Assembly (NCBI GenBank): GCA_023382595.1
Contig: JAHDWB010000005.1
Coordinates: 62,001-126,000 of the forward strand
Direction of reading: 5' to 3'
Length of the DNA: 64,000 bases
From: Anaerolineales bacterium
Lineage (GTDB): Bacteria; Chloroflexota; Anaerolineae; Anaerolineales; Villigracilaceae
Positions 34,001-43,473 of the stretch are shown here, piece after piece. Position numbers and translations under genes: made by a program. Under the pieces are notes generated by a model. It did no database searches, was not told the origin of the DNA, and saw only the letters and a program-made list of their open reading frames with translations. Numbering within the stretch: the stretch's first letter is position 1; each line of letters starts with the position of its first letter.

Positions 34001-35335
34001 ATGAAACCGCTTGATCTGATCCGACTCGTTATCAATAACTTAAGCCGGCGCAAAGCGCGCGTCGGCTTGACCGCCATTGGCGTGGTGATCGGCACGGCGG
34101 CGGTCATCATCCTGGTTTCGCTTGCCATCGGCTTGCAGATGAACGCCACCGAGCAGTTATACGGCATCGGTGATCTGAGCCAGATCTATGTGTACCCGAA
34201 CTACGGCGGCGAAGTTTACGTTGAAGTACCAATGTCTGGCGGCGGGGGCGGAGGAGGTGGCGGTCCGAGTCAGGATATCAAACGGCTGACGAACAGCGCG
34301 CTTGACGAACTGCGCGCGATCCCCGGCGTGCAATCCGTGCTTCCGCGCGAGTACCTGAACGCCAATATGATGCTCAAATACAAACGTCTGGTCGGGTACA
34401 GCGGGATCTATGGAATTGGCACGTACGACCTCGCCGATTTGGGTTTGAAAGCCGATCTCGGCACGACGCAAATGACGCGCACCACGGTCGTGATCGGATA
34501 TATGGTCGCCCAGAACTTCTCCGACCCGAACTGGAAACCCGGGCAGGAGATCGCCTCGCCGCCCGATCTGTACGACCAGCAGATTCAATTGACCCTGCTG
34601 AAATATGATAACGAAGGCAATGAGATCCGCAAGAATTACAGCATCCGCGTGGCGGGTGTGCTGAGGGAATCCGGCACGGAAGCGGACTGGACCATCTTTA
34701 TGCCTCTGGACCAGATCAAGCTCATGAACGAATGGTCGATGGGGACGCGCATTGATTACAACAAGACGGGCTATAACGAAGTCATCGTCAGGGTCGTGAA
34801 CGCGGACAAGACCCTCGAGGTCCGCGACCAGATCATTGCGCTCGGTTTTCAGGCGAACACCATGCTCGATTTTGTGCAGGGCATCAACAACTTTTACAAG
34901 ATCTTGCAGGTGGTGCTGGGCGGCGTGGGCGCCATCGCCTTGTTGGTGGCGGCGATCGGTATTGCCAACACCATGGCAATGTCCATTCTTGAGCGGACGC
35001 GCGAGATCGGCTTGATGAAAGCCGTCGGCGCGACCAACCGTGATGTACTTTCACTGTTCCTGGGGGAAGCGGCGGGCATCGGATTCATCGGCGGCTTGGG
35101 CGGCGTGCTGATCGGCTGGCTGGCGGGACAGGCGTTGAACGTCATCGCCATTGTTTACCTTGCACAGCAGGCGGCTTCACAGGGCGGCATCCCGCCGAGC
35201 GTGGCGGTCTATACGCCATTGTGGCTGCCGGTCTTCGTGTTGCTCTTTTCCATTTTTATCGGGATGATCTCGGGATTGTACCCGGCACTGCGCGCCGCAA
35301 CGATGATCCCCGTGCTGGCGCTGAAATACGAGTAA
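34001..35335 (+). CDS. MacB/FtsX-type ABC permease
   Basis: The 444-residue product has the MacB_PCD-FtsX plan: helix 1 (about 22-42), a large exported domain (43-295) and three C-terminal helices (about 300-335, 355-385, 400-430) with the FtsX motif SILERTREIGLMKAVGATNRDV. The exported domain has a run of nine Gly after PMS, at about residues 77-85. It works with the ATPase upstream. Likely roles are lipoprotein or glycolipid movement, or signalling to the cell surface. Confidence 0.9.
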   Translation: MKPLDLIRLVINNLSRRKARVGLTAIGVVIGTAAVIILVSLAIGLQMNATEQLYGIGDLSQIYVYPNYGGEVYVEVPMSGGGGGGGGGPSQDIKRLTNSALDELRAIPGVQSVLPREYLNANMMLKYKRLVGYSGIYGIGTYDLADLGLKADLGTTQMTRTTVVIGYMVAQNFSDPNWKPGQEIASPPDLYDQQIQLTLLKYDNEGNEIRKNYSIRVAGVLRESGTEADWTIFMPLDQIKLMNEWSMGTRIDYNKTGYNEVIVRVVNADKTLEVRDQIIALGFQANTMLDFVQGINNFYKILQVVLGGVGAIALLVAAIGIANTMAMSILERTREIGLMKAVGATNRDVLSLFLGEAAGIGFIGGLGGVLIGWLAGQALNVIAIVYLAQQAASQGGIPPSVAVYTPLWLPVFVLLFSIFIGMISGLYPALRAATMIPVLALKYE

Positions 35336-35398
35336 GTAAGCACTTAACAATCTGCTTTCAATCCGAACAAATGGCGGGGGCTGTTATGTATAATGATG

Positions 35399-35404
35399 GA
35401 AAGT
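35399..35404 (+). promoter_or_regulatory. -10 box of the PilZ gene
   Basis: TATAAT preceded by ATG, 28 nt before the PilZ ATG. No clear -35 box. AAAGGAG lies 6 nt before the ATG. Confidence 0.45.
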
Positions 35405-35432
35405 TCGTTGAGAGGTACGAAAGGAGATCTGT

Positions 35433-35774
35433 ATGCCGGAGCGACGCACGACGCCGCGAAAGAATGTTACTTTTTATATGCGTGTCCTGAATGACGATAC
35501 GCAGGAGATCCTCGGTCACATGGTCGAGGTCAGCATGGTCGGCTTGCGCCTGGAAACGGCTGTACCGCTGCCCCAAAACAAGGATTATTATCTGCGCCTC
35601 GAACTCACGCCGGATCTTGGATCTGTCCCCTATATCGTTTTCATCGCCCGTACGAAATGGTGCAAAATGGACGAGATCCTGCCGAACTTGTATCATGTCG
35701 GCTTTGAGATCGTGGAGATCATGCCGGAAGATAAAACTGTGTTCGCGCAGATTTTGGAGCGATACGGCTCATAA
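35433..35774 (+). CDS. PilZ-domain protein
   Basis: The 113-residue product is a single PilZ domain: RRTTPRKNV gives the RxxxR motif at the N-terminus, and EVSMVGLRLE matches the (D/N)xSxxG motif with Glu in the first position. The family binds cyclic di-GMP. Together with the HD-GYP protein at 4.9 kb it shows that this organism uses c-di-GMP. It has its own leader and promoter. Confidence 0.8.
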   Translation: MPERRTTPRKNVTFYMRVLNDDTQEILGHMVEVSMVGLRLETAVPLPQNKDYYLRLELTPDLGSVPYIVFIARTKWCKMDEILPNLYHVGFEIVEIMPEDKTVFAQILERYGS

Positions 35775-35782
35775 TATATGCT

Positions 35783-37321
35783 TCAGGGGTGGATGTACCG
35801 CACTTTGAACAACCCGCGGACAGAGGAAACATACGCAACGCCCTGCTCTGCGTCCAGCGTGATCGTGCGGATCCACGGTCCCAGATAAAAGGTTTCCACA
35901 GGCTCGAAGGTGTTCAGGTCGAACACGGTCAGCTTGTTGTTTATAAAATTCCCAACCAGCAATAAATTCCGTTTTATATCAAGCGTCATGGTGCGGTCGC
36001 CGAGGCTGGTCTTGATGCCCCCCAGATATTCCAGCGTCTCTGCATCGTAGCGCAGGATGAGCCCTTCCAGAGTGGAAGCCACCAGAATTTCAGAACTGAT
36101 CGGAGAGTAGACCAACCGATCCGTTCTCTGGCTGGTCTTGGTCTGCGCTGTGATCTCATGATCGACCATGTCCCATGCGGCGAGATACGTATCCTTGAAG
36201 GAATTGAAGTACAACACCGGCTTATCCGCATGGACGGCAATATTCGTCGGCACCCACGGCAGCGGCAGGGTGGCAATGACGTTCCCGCTTTCACGGTCGA
36301 ACATGATGAGCGGCGTCCCAGTCTCAACGTCCGCTTCGGATGCGATGAGGATGCTGTCCGTATATTTCTCCCAGACCATCCAAATATCACCGGGGGAAAG
36401 GTCCGGCACGGGCACGGTGCGCAAAGTTTCCAAGGTCAACGCGTCCATGTAGATCAATTCGCGCGTCTCGGCTTTGTAGGCGTAGATTTCCTGCCGTTCG
36501 GGGTTGTATGCGAACCCTTGCGTCTTGCCAATATCCTCCTGCGACCTGCGCGGCGGCTTGCCAATGTCGTTCACATCGAACGCGAGCAGGTAGTTCGTCC
36601 CGCGCCCGACCGCATACAGCAAACCGTGTTCCGCGTTCAATTCGATCCAATTAAAATCGCCCTGTGCGAACTTTTCCACTGCCGGGCTGGCATGCAGCCG
36701 TTCTCCCAATGTCAGCACGCGCTGATTGTCGAACGGTACCAGCAGGAAGATCCAGAACACTGGCGCGATCATGACGCCGCTCAGCCACGACCATTTTTTG
36801 ATGGAATTCCCCGCCCGGAATTTCTCCGCCAGCCAAGTAACATACGCCTGCGGAACGACCGCCTCGACCAACCCGACGCCTGCGAGGAACACCAGCGACA
36901 ATAATCTCCCCGTTGCCACCCGCTTGGAAAGCCATTCCTGCGGCACGGTGTTCACTGCAAGGAGCGCAGTCACGATTCCCGCCCGCGCCAGCGCATCGCC
37001 GGTTTTGAAAAGATAAATGAAGGCAATGACGATCCCTGCAAATGCCCCCGCAATGCTCAAGACATACCGAATGGATGGAGAGATTGGCAGCTTCCCCGTC
37101 AGCCAGAGACCAAGCCCCAGTACCAGCACACAGCCCAAATACAGAAGGAGGCGCGTCGAGGCGGTGCTGGCAGAGTAGACTGCAAAATCCATCACGCGCC
37201 AAAGTTCGACCGTTGTTTCGAGCGCTTCCGCAATTTGAAAACGGAACAGGTATATGACCAGCGCCAGGAGCGGCAGGCGCAGGACCGCCCATGCGAATAT
37301 CCATTTTTGTTGTATGTTCAT
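35783..37321 (-). CDS. Membrane protein with C-terminal beta-propeller
   Basis: The 512-residue product has about six membrane helices (12-30, 52-72, 80-112, 117-150, 185-205) followed by a YVTN/NHL-like propeller of about 290 residues with repeating blades (LLYAVGRGTNYLLAFDV, GLILRYDAETLEYLGG, NNKLTVFDLNTFEPVETF). No enzyme motif. ATG 37321 has TATTAT exactly 6 nt upstream, which suggests a leaderless mRNA. Confidence 0.7.
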   Translation of the reverse strand: MNIQQKWIFAWAVLRLPLLALVIYLFRFQIAEALETTVELWRVMDFAVYSASTASTRLLLYLGCVLVLGLGLWLTGKLPISPSIRYVLSIAGAFAGIVIAFIYLFKTGDALARAGIVTALLAVNTVPQEWLSKRVATGRLLSLVFLAGVGLVEAVVPQAYVTWLAEKFRAGNSIKKWSWLSGVMIAPVFWIFLLVPFDNQRVLTLGERLHASPAVEKFAQGDFNWIELNAEHGLLYAVGRGTNYLLAFDVNDIGKPPRRSQEDIGKTQGFAYNPERQEIYAYKAETRELIYMDALTLETLRTVPVPDLSPGDIWMVWEKYTDSILIASEADVETGTPLIMFDRESGNVIATLPLPWVPTNIAVHADKPVLYFNSFKDTYLAAWDMVDHEITAQTKTSQRTDRLVYSPISSEILVASTLEGLILRYDAETLEYLGGIKTSLGDRTMTLDIKRNLLLVGNFINNKLTVFDLNTFEPVETFYLGPWIRTITLDAEQGVAYVSSVRGLFKVRYIHP

Positions 37322-37334
37322 GCGCCGATAATAA

Positions 37335-37364
37335 CAGGTGACAGCCATTTCGCGGCTGTCACCT
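37335..37364. terminator. Hairpin terminator between minus-strand genes
   Basis: Arms AGGTGACAGCC and GGCTGTCACCT. The stronger T-run (seven T) is on the plus strand, although both flanking genes are on the minus strand. On the minus strand the tail TGTTATTAT is a weaker terminator and contains the -10 box of the next gene. Confidence 0.6.
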
Positions 37365-37386
37365 TGTTTTTTTGGATCTTGGAATT

Positions 37387-38760
37387 TTACGATACGGCGA
37401 TCTGTGGTCTCATGGTGTGCCACTCGGTCGCCTGTTGGTAGGCGTACCCGCTGCGCAGGACGCCCGCCTCGTTCCACGGGCGCGAAACGAGCTGCAAGCC
37501 GATGGGCAGCCCTTCGCTCGAGAACCCGCAGGGGATCGAAAGCGCGGGCAGACCGGTCAGGTTGAAGGGGGAGGTGAAACGCGTCAGCATACGGGCGCGT
37601 TCGATGGCGTTTTCGCCCTCCAGCACGGGGGCGGTGATGGGGGTCGTGGGAAGTAGAAGCGCATCGAATTGCTCGAACATGATTTCGCATCGTCGTCGCG
37701 CTTCGACCTGTATGCGCCTCGCCAGAACGTACTCGCTGGATGTGAAGTTTGCGCCCGTTTCCAGCCGCAAGCGGACATCCGCGCCGAACCAGTCGGGATG
37801 TTCCTGCATCCGTTCGCGGTGGAACGCGGCAGCGTCGGCTTGGGTCATCAGCGCATTGGCAGACGCGGCTTCCCGGAGAAAATCCAGGTTGACCTCGGTG
37901 ACGAGCGCGCCCAGGTCTTCCATCACTTTCGCCGCCGTGCGGACAGCCTGCAATACTTCCCTGTCCGTTGCTTCCTCAACGAAATCCCCGACGGCGAGAG
38001 CCATTTTGCGGTCTTTCATCGTGTCTCGCAAATGGCTGGAGTAATCGCCGGGCAGCGTTTTTATGGACGTGGGGTCCTGTTCGTCGTATCCGCCCATGAT
38101 TTGCAGCATCAGCGCCGCATCTTCGACCCGGCGGGTGATCGGTCCGGCGTGGTCGAGATTCCACGAAAGCGGCAGGATTCCGCGCAGACTGACGCGCCCA
38201 TAGGTGGGTTTGAGTCCCACCACGCCGCACAGCGAGGCGGGGATGCGGATCGAGCCGCCTGTGTCGGTTCCGAGCGCCGCCATGGACATGCCCGCAGCGA
38301 CCGCGACGGCGCTCCCGCCGGAGGAGCCGCCGGGCGTGCGGGTCACGTCCCAGGGATTGCGGCACGCGCCGAAATGCGGGTTGTTATTGGTCACGCCGAG
38401 CGCGATCTCGTGCGTGTTGGTCTTGCCGATGATGCGCGCGCCGGCATGCTTGATCTTTTCCACGACCACGGCATCTTCTGAGGGGACATGATCGGCGAAG
38501 AACTTCGAGCCGCCGGTAGTGAGGATGCCTTTTGTGTTGTACAAGTCTTTGACAGCGATGGGAATGCCGAACAGCGGCATACTGCCGTTGCCGGATGCGG
38601 ATTCGTTTTGATCGGGGCGGATAACGGTGATAAAGGCGTTAAGCGTCGGGTTGAGGCGCTCGATCTGACGGAGGCAGGTGTCGGTTAGGTCAGAAGCGTC
38701 GATCTCACCGCTTTTCATCAGATCGCGCTGTTCGATTAACGTTAAGGAGTCCAGATTCAT
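37387..38760 (-). CDS. Amidase signature family enzyme (GatA-like)
   Basis: The 457-residue product has the amidase triad Lys71, cis-Ser146 and nucleophile Ser170 in the GGSSGGS...TDTGGSIR region, with the normal spacing of 24 between the two serines. Substrate unknown; no gatB or gatC is adjacent, so it is more likely a free amidase than the tRNA amidotransferase subunit. TATAAT lies 8 nt before the ATG with no Shine-Dalgarno. Confidence 0.88.
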   Translation of the reverse strand: MNLDSLTLIEQRDLMKSGEIDASDLTDTCLRQIERLNPTLNAFITVIRPDQNESASGNGSMPLFGIPIAVKDLYNTKGILTTGGSKFFADHVPSEDAVVVEKIKHAGARIIGKTNTHEIALGVTNNNPHFGACRNPWDVTRTPGGSSGGSAVAVAAGMSMAALGTDTGGSIRIPASLCGVVGLKPTYGRVSLRGILPLSWNLDHAGPITRRVEDAALMLQIMGGYDEQDPTSIKTLPGDYSSHLRDTMKDRKMALAVGDFVEEATDREVLQAVRTAAKVMEDLGALVTEVNLDFLREAASANALMTQADAAAFHRERMQEHPDWFGADVRLRLETGANFTSSEYVLARRIQVEARRRCEIMFEQFDALLLPTTPITAPVLEGENAIERARMLTRFTSPFNLTGLPALSIPCGFSSEGLPIGLQLVSRPWNEAGVLRSGYAYQQATEWHTMRPQIAVS

Positions 38761-38822
38761 ATGATGTAATTATATGCAGGGAGATTTTTTTTCTCCATAG
38801 CCCTTCCGTACTGATATAAAAC

Positions 38823-38854
38823 TACTCTGTCAGGAGGCAATCTCCTGACAGAGT
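38823..38854 (-). terminator. Terminator hairpin after fhs
   Basis: Arms ACTCTGTCAGGAG and CTCCTGACAGAGT with a 5-nt loop, 28 nt past the fhs stop. The T-run on the minus strand is short (AGTTTTATAT). Confidence 0.65.
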
Positions 38855-38882
38855 ATGAAAGGTTTACAGTTTTGTTGGGAGG

Positions 38883-40922
38883 TTAGAACAGACCGAGTAC
38901 CTTGCCGGTTTTCAGGTCGAGGTCCACATCATAGAAGACGGGGCGGGTGGGCAGACCGGGCATGGTGCGCATATCGCCAAGAATGGGATACAGGAAGCCT
39001 GCGCCGGCGCTCGCGCGGATCTCGCGCACGGTAATGCGGAAGCCCGTCGGCGCGCCCTTCTGGGACGCATCGGTGCTGAACGAAAGGTGGGTCTTTGCCA
39101 TGCAGATCGGCAGTTTGTCGAAGCCGAGGCGGGTGTAGCGCGCAATTTGCTCGTCCGCTTCGGGAGTGTAATCCACACCGTCGGCGCGGTAGATCTCGGA
39201 TGCGATGGTCTCGATCTTTTCCTTGATGCTGGTGGCGTCGAGATCGTACAGGAACTCGAAGTTGCTCGGCTTTTCCGCGGCTTTAACGACCGCCTCTGCC
39301 AGCGCCTTCGCGCCTTTGCCGCCGTCCGCCCAGTGGGTGGAGACGACCGCGTCCATGGCACCCATCTTGAGCGCGGCTTCGCGGACGAGTTCCACTTCAG
39401 CGGGGGTGTCGGTGGCGAAGGAATTGACCGCCACGACCACGTTCACGCCGAACTTCAAAGCGTTCTGGATGTGGCGTTCGAGGTTCGCCAAGCCTGCACG
39501 CAGCAGTTCGAGGTTCTCATCGGTGTATTCGGGGGCAAGCGGCTTACCAGCCACGACCTTCGGTCCGCCGCCGTGCATTTTTAGCGCGCGGATCGTGGCG
39601 ACCAGCACCACTACCTGCGGGATCAGACCCGAATAGCGGCATTTGATGTTGAAGAATTTTTCCATGCCGATGTCCGCGCCGAAGCCGGATTCGGTGATGA
39701 CGAAACCGTCCTTGCCGACCAGTTTGAGCGCGATCTTGTCCGCGATGATGGAGGATTGTCCGTGCGCGATATTGGCGAACGGACCGGCATGCACGGTGGC
39801 GGGCGTGCCTTCCAGCGTCTGCATCAGGTTGGGCTTGATGGCGTCCTTCATCAGGACGGTCACTGCGCCAGCCACACCGAGGTCTTCCGCGGTGACGGCT
39901 TCGCCTTGCTTGTTGGTGGCGACCACCATGCGTCCGAAACGGTCACGCATGTCTTCGAGGGAGGAGGTCAGCGCCAGAACCGCCATGATCTCGGAGGCGA
40001 CGGTGATGTCGTAGCCGGACATGTGCTCGTGCCCCGCTTCATCCTTGCCCATGCCGACCTTGACTTCGCGCAGGAAGCGGTCGTTGACGTCGATGACGCG
40101 CCGCCAGGTAATGGTGGATTCGTCGATGTCGAGGCGGGCGAAACGGCTGCGCTCTTCGGGCGTCAGGTCGTTGGGATTGGTCTTGTTGATGCCGAGTTTC
40201 TTCAAGCGCCGCAGCATGGTGGGCGAAAACTTGCGGTTGCCTTTCTTGTCCACCGGGCAGAGCGCGTTGAAGAGTTTTTCGTCGTCCTGATTCTTTTCGT
40301 GCATCACGCGCACATCCAGCGCGGCGGCAACGAGATTATGCGCCGCGGTAATGGCATGGATGTCGCCGGTCAGGTGCAGGTTGAAATCTTCCATCGGGAT
40401 GATCTGCGAATACCCGCCGCCTGCCGCACCGCCCTTGATGCCGAAGGTCGGTCCCTGCGAGGGCTGGCGGATGGCGGCAATCACCTTCCTGCCCAAGTGT
40501 GCGCCTATCGCCTGCGCAAGACCGACTGTGGTCGTGGTCTTGCCTTCGCCCAGCGGCGTGGGGGTGATGGCGGTCACGTCGATGTATTTGCCGTTCGGTT
40601 TGCTCTTCAAGCGCTCCAGGATCTCAAGTTTGATCTTGGCTTTGTACGGTCCAAATAATTCAAGTTCGCTCTCGCGGATGCCGAGTTCGCTGGCGATCTG
40701 CATGATCGGCTTGAGTTTTGCGGCTTGCGCGATGTCAATATCGGAGGGGACGGGGCGCAGGAGTTTCAGTTTGGTCGGCTTAAAGGCTGTTTTCGCGGGG
40801 GCAGCCTTGCGCGCGGTCTTTTTTGCAACAACTTTTTTGGTCGCAGCTTTTTTCGCGACGATCTTTTTTGCTTTTGCCTTCGCCTTGGTGGCGTTCTTCT
40901 TGGGGGTTGCTTTCGTTGCCAT
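38883..40922 (-). CDS. fhs: Formate-tetrahydrofolate ligase with Lys/Ala-rich N-terminal tail
   Basis: The 679-residue product has a full ligase core from about residue 58, with the ATP loop [15 protein letters not shown] and the family stretches [19 protein letters not shown] and [11 protein letters not shown]. It makes 10-formyl-THF from formate and ATP in one-carbon metabolism. The first 50 or so residues are unusual: a run of Ala, Lys and Thr like a histone H1 or HU tail. The core alone matches the usual 555-620 residues. AAGGAG lies 6 nt before the ATG. Confidence 0.93.
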   Translation of the reverse strand: MATKATPKKNATKAKAKAKKIVAKKAATKKVVAKKTARKAAPAKTAFKPTKLKLLRPVPSDIDIAQAAKLKPIMQIASELGIRESELELFGPYKAKIKLEILERLKSKPNGKYIDVTAITPTPLGEGKTTTTVGLAQAIGAHLGRKVIAAIRQPSQGPTFGIKGGAAGGGYSQIIPMEDFNLHLTGDIHAITAAHNLVAAALDVRVMHEKNQDDEKLFNALCPVDKKGNRKFSPTMLRRLKKLGINKTNPNDLTPEERSRFARLDIDESTITWRRVIDVNDRFLREVKVGMGKDEAGHEHMSGYDITVASEIMAVLALTSSLEDMRDRFGRMVVATNKQGEAVTAEDLGVAGAVTVLMKDAIKPNLMQTLEGTPATVHAGPFANIAHGQSSIIADKIALKLVGKDGFVITESGFGADIGMEKFFNIKCRYSGLIPQVVVLVATIRALKMHGGGPKVVAGKPLAPEYTDENLELLRAGLANLERHIQNALKFGVNVVVAVNSFATDTPAEVELVREAALKMGAMDAVVSTHWADGGKGAKALAEAVVKAAEKPSNFEFLYDLDATSIKEKIETIASEIYRADGVDYTPEADEQIARYTRLGFDKLPICMAKTHLSFSTDASQKGAPTGFRITVREIRASAGAGFLYPILGDMRTMPGLPTRPVFYDVDLDLKTGKVLGLF

Positions 40923-41013
40923 GGAGTCTCCTTGAATTATATATAATGTGCTCGCTCTATTATCTTGACAATCAATGAAAAAAGCAAGAGTTTTTCGTCA
41001 TATTTTTGTCATG

Positions 41014-41814
41014 TCAGGCGGTCAAAAGCGTTCCCACGTTCCCGCCCTGCAGGGCGCGCGTCAACGCCCCGTGCTCCTCCGCCGAGAAGATCTGCGCGGT
41101 CAGGGTCTTGTTGGCTTGGATGAGGGACAGCATTTCCTCGACCTTGGCTTTCATCCCGCCGGTGACATCGGTGCTCGCCGAGCTGCCGATGCCCTCGCGC
41201 ATCCGTTCATAATCGGACAGTTGGATCTGTTTCACGAGCCTGGTCCTCGCCGGGAAATCCTCCCAGACCCCCGCTTCAATGCCCGCCAATACGATCCGCG
41301 CGGGGGAGAACTGCTCGACGAGGAATTTGAACACATCCTCCGTCGAAAGGATCGTGCCGCCCAGCGCCTCATCGAATGCCACATCCCCGTACACGACCGG
41401 TAGGAGATGGACGTCCAGTGCCTTGCGTATAGTCAAAATATTGTGGTGGATGACCTTGCGGTTCTCCGAAATCATCGATGTAGAAGGCGGGAAGGAAACA
41501 GCAGGGATGCCCGCATGCACGAGCGCTTCCATCACATGGCGGTTCAACTCCGCCGCCTGAAAGCGGACCTCGGCAAAGCCCAGCCATTGCTCGCGCGTAT
41601 GTACGCCTTCGCGCGTGCCGTGTTTTTTTGCGGCGACGTGTCCGAACGAGCCGGAACCATGCCCGAGGATCAGGAGCAGGTTCGGGTTTGAGTCCAGAAC
41701 CGTTTTGATCTCCAGCGCCAAGTCTGCCAGTTTATCCAATCTTGGGGTGAAAGGTTTGTCCTTGTCGGTGATGAGCGATCCGCCCAGTTTGAGGAGCACG
41801 ATTTCGGTTGTCAT
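41014..41814 (-). CDS. Isopentenyl phosphate kinase
   Basis: The 266-residue product is an amino-acid-kinase-fold protein of the IPK type: LLKLGGSLITDK at the N-terminus, GHGSGSFGH with the diagnostic catalytic His59, and DVTGGMKAKV near the C-terminus. It phosphorylates isopentenyl phosphate to the diphosphate, the last step of the alternative mevalonate route known from archaea and some Chloroflexota. No other mevalonate gene is in the window. The tail YERMREGIGSSASTDVTGG matches the nucleotide site. Confidence 0.87.
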   Translation of the reverse strand: MTTEIVLLKLGGSLITDKDKPFTPRLDKLADLALEIKTVLDSNPNLLLILGHGSGSFGHVAAKKHGTREGVHTREQWLGFAEVRFQAAELNRHVMEALVHAGIPAVSFPPSTSMISENRKVIHHNILTIRKALDVHLLPVVYGDVAFDEALGGTILSTEDVFKFLVEQFSPARIVLAGIEAGVWEDFPARTRLVKQIQLSDYERMREGIGSSASTDVTGGMKAKVEEMLSLIQANKTLTAQIFSAEEHGALTRALQGGNVGTLLTA

Positions 41815-41877
41815 GGTGCAAGTTTTAACACAGAAACGTGAAAAAGTGTCAGTCGTTTCCAATGCTATAATCGCGTC

Positions 41878-42708
41878 ATGGATATTCGCACAGGTATTAT
41901 CGTGATTGCCTTGTTCGCCGTGGTGGGGGCGTATTTGTCCTTCCGTGCGGCAGTCAAATCCATGCAGGCAGCGCGCAAGTTGTCGTTCTACAGTTTGCGG
42001 AAGCGGCATAATGCCAATGCGTGGCGGTTGCTCCTTTTTGCGCTGTTTTTGGTGGCACTTGCCTTCTGGCTGCCGACGCGCGGCGAGCAGATGGTCTATC
42101 GTTATTTCCCGCCCTCGCTCACGCCCTCGCTGACCCCGACCATCACGTTGACGCCCACCATCACGTTGACGCCCACCATCACGCTCACGCCCACGCTGAC
42201 GTTGACGCCCTCCGTGTCGGACACGCCCACGCTGACCCTGACGCCCTTTTTGCCGAATGCCATAGAGGCGCTGTTCGCGGGACCGGTGACGCCCAATCCC
42301 GAGGCGGTCTTCACGGCGCTGCAGTTTTCGACCGAGCTGCAGAACGGGGAGCCGCTCAACCCCAAGACCGTCTTCGAACTGCCGCTCGATATCCTGTACG
42401 GCGGATTCGACTACAACAATACCCGCCCCGGCGTGCAATGGACGGCGCTCTGGTATCGCAACGGGCAGTTGGTGTGTTATGAGACCGAGCCGTGGCGCGA
42501 TGAATGGGGCACAGGCGGCATTCAAGGCTACACCGAATGCGACGAGCCGATCGGCGGCTGGCAGGCGGGCGAATATGAAGTGGTCATCTTTATGGGATAT
42601 GAATGGAAGACGGTCGGGCGTTTCCGCGTGTTGGAGAGTTTGGTCACGCCGACTGCCACGTTGACGCCGACGACTACACCGACGCCAACCCGCACGCCGA
42701 CGCCGTAA
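41878..42708 (+). CDS. Membrane protein with Thr-Pro repeats
   Basis: The 276-residue product has two membrane helices (about 5-25 and 48-66), then a repeat segment of TITLTP units (about 82-125), a globular exported domain of about 120 residues (with Trp-rich GVQWTALWYRNGQLVCYETEPW) and a second Thr-Pro tail to the end. No family recognised. TATAAT lies exactly 6 nt before the ATG and no Shine-Dalgarno is present, suggesting a leaderless mRNA. Confidence 0.65.
   Translation: MDIRTGIIVIALFAVVGAYLSFRAAVKSMQAARKLSFYSLRKRHNANAWRLLLFALFLVALAFWLPTRGEQMVYRYFPPSLTPSLTPTITLTPTITLTPTITLTPTLTLTPSVSDTPTLTLTPFLPNAIEALFAGPVTPNPEAVFTALQFSTELQNGEPLNPKTVFELPLDILYGGFDYNNTRPGVQWTALWYRNGQLVCYETEPWRDEWGTGGIQGYTECDEPIGGWQAGEYEVVIFMGYEWKTVGRFRVLESLVTPTATLTPTTTPTPTRTPTP
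42139..42210 (+). repeat. 18-bp minisatellite in the Thr-Pro coding segment
   Basis: Four tandem copies of an 18-bp unit (ACCATCACGTTGACGCCC, the first two identical, the third and fourth diverged), each encoding TITLTP or TLTLTP. Confidence 0.85.
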
Positions 42709-42732
42709 GAAGCACCGTGTTCATCCGCATTT

Positions 42733-42836
42733 TTTTTTCTCTGTTCTTTTTCAAATCTGTTCGATCTTCGTCATCTGCTGCAGGTTTTTTCTCTGTTCTT
42801 CTTCAAATCTGCTCGATCTGCGTTATCTGCGGATTA
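42733..42836 (+). repeat. Two imperfect 52-bp direct repeats, non-coding
   Basis: Two adjacent copies start with TTTTTTCTCTGTTCTT and share CTTCAAATCTG, CGATCT and ATCTGC; over the first 46 positions they differ at only a few sites. They lie in the 205-bp gap after the Thr-Pro protein. No gene is seen in the gap. Confidence 0.7.
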
Positions 42837-42913
42837 AGGCTTTTCTTTACGAGTTTTGCGGTTCGATTTTGGCGTTTGTACGGTAGAGAAAATAATCTTC
42901 AAAAGGGAAAACC

Positions 42914-43399
42914 ATGACACAAACAGCATTCCAGGAATACTACCCCGATTACTTCGCCCACTGTTACGGATGCGGCAGGCTGAACGAGTTCGGTCACCAG
43001 ATCAAAAGTTACTGGGACGGTAACGAGTCGGTCTGTCACTTTCAGCCCAAACCGCATCACATTGCCGTGCCGGGCTACGTCTATGGCGGTCTGCTTGCCT
43101 CGTTGATCGACTGCCACGGCACAGGCACTGCCGCCGCGGCAGGCTATCGCGCCGGGAACCGCGCCATGGACAGCGAGCCGCCGCTCCGTTACCTGACTGC
43201 CTCCCTGCACGTGGATTATCTCAAGCCCACGCCGCTGGGACCGATGCTCGAGATCCGCGCGAAGATCAAAGAAGTGAAGGGACGAAAAGTGGTCGTGGAG
43301 GAATGGATTCAGGTGGACGGTGTGATCACCGTGAAGGGCGAGGTGGTCGCCGTGCAGGTGCCGGAGGAGATGGTCAAGGAACTGGTGGGACAGGCGTAA
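42914..43399 (+). CDS. PaaI-type hotdog-fold thioesterase
   Basis: The 161-residue product has the hotdog pattern: an N-terminal CYGCG motif, the central helix PGYVYGGLLASLIDCHGTGTA (active-site region with Gly-Gly and Asp/His) and strands SLHVDYLKPTPLG and GEVVAVQVP. It likely hydrolyses an acyl-CoA thioester; the substrate is unknown. AAAAGGG lies 6 nt before the ATG. Confidence 0.8.
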   Translation: MTQTAFQEYYPDYFAHCYGCGRLNEFGHQIKSYWDGNESVCHFQPKPHHIAVPGYVYGGLLASLIDCHGTGTAAAAGYRAGNRAMDSEPPLRYLTASLHVDYLKPTPLGPMLEIRAKIKEVKGRKVVVEEWIQVDGVITVKGEVVAVQVPEEMVKELVGQA

Positions 43400-43473
43400 T
43401 TCGTGAAATAAAGAAGCCCCGCGTGTTCCAGTACCCGTTACGGTGACCGTCCGCGCGAGACAAATTTTATACA

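Noticed and set aside
37387-38760. GatA subunit of the tRNA amidotransferase
   Set aside because: The triad is there, but gatB and gatC are absent nearby and the gene stands alone.
40923-41013. THF riboswitch before fhs
   Set aside because: The gap is only about 90 nt, and no conserved THF-I or THF-II core is visible; a Shine-Dalgarno and AT-rich promoter explain it.
42139-42210. Tandem repeat considered as a CRISPR array
   Set aside because: Units are 18 bp, contiguous without spacers, and in frame in a gene, encoding Thr-Pro repeats.
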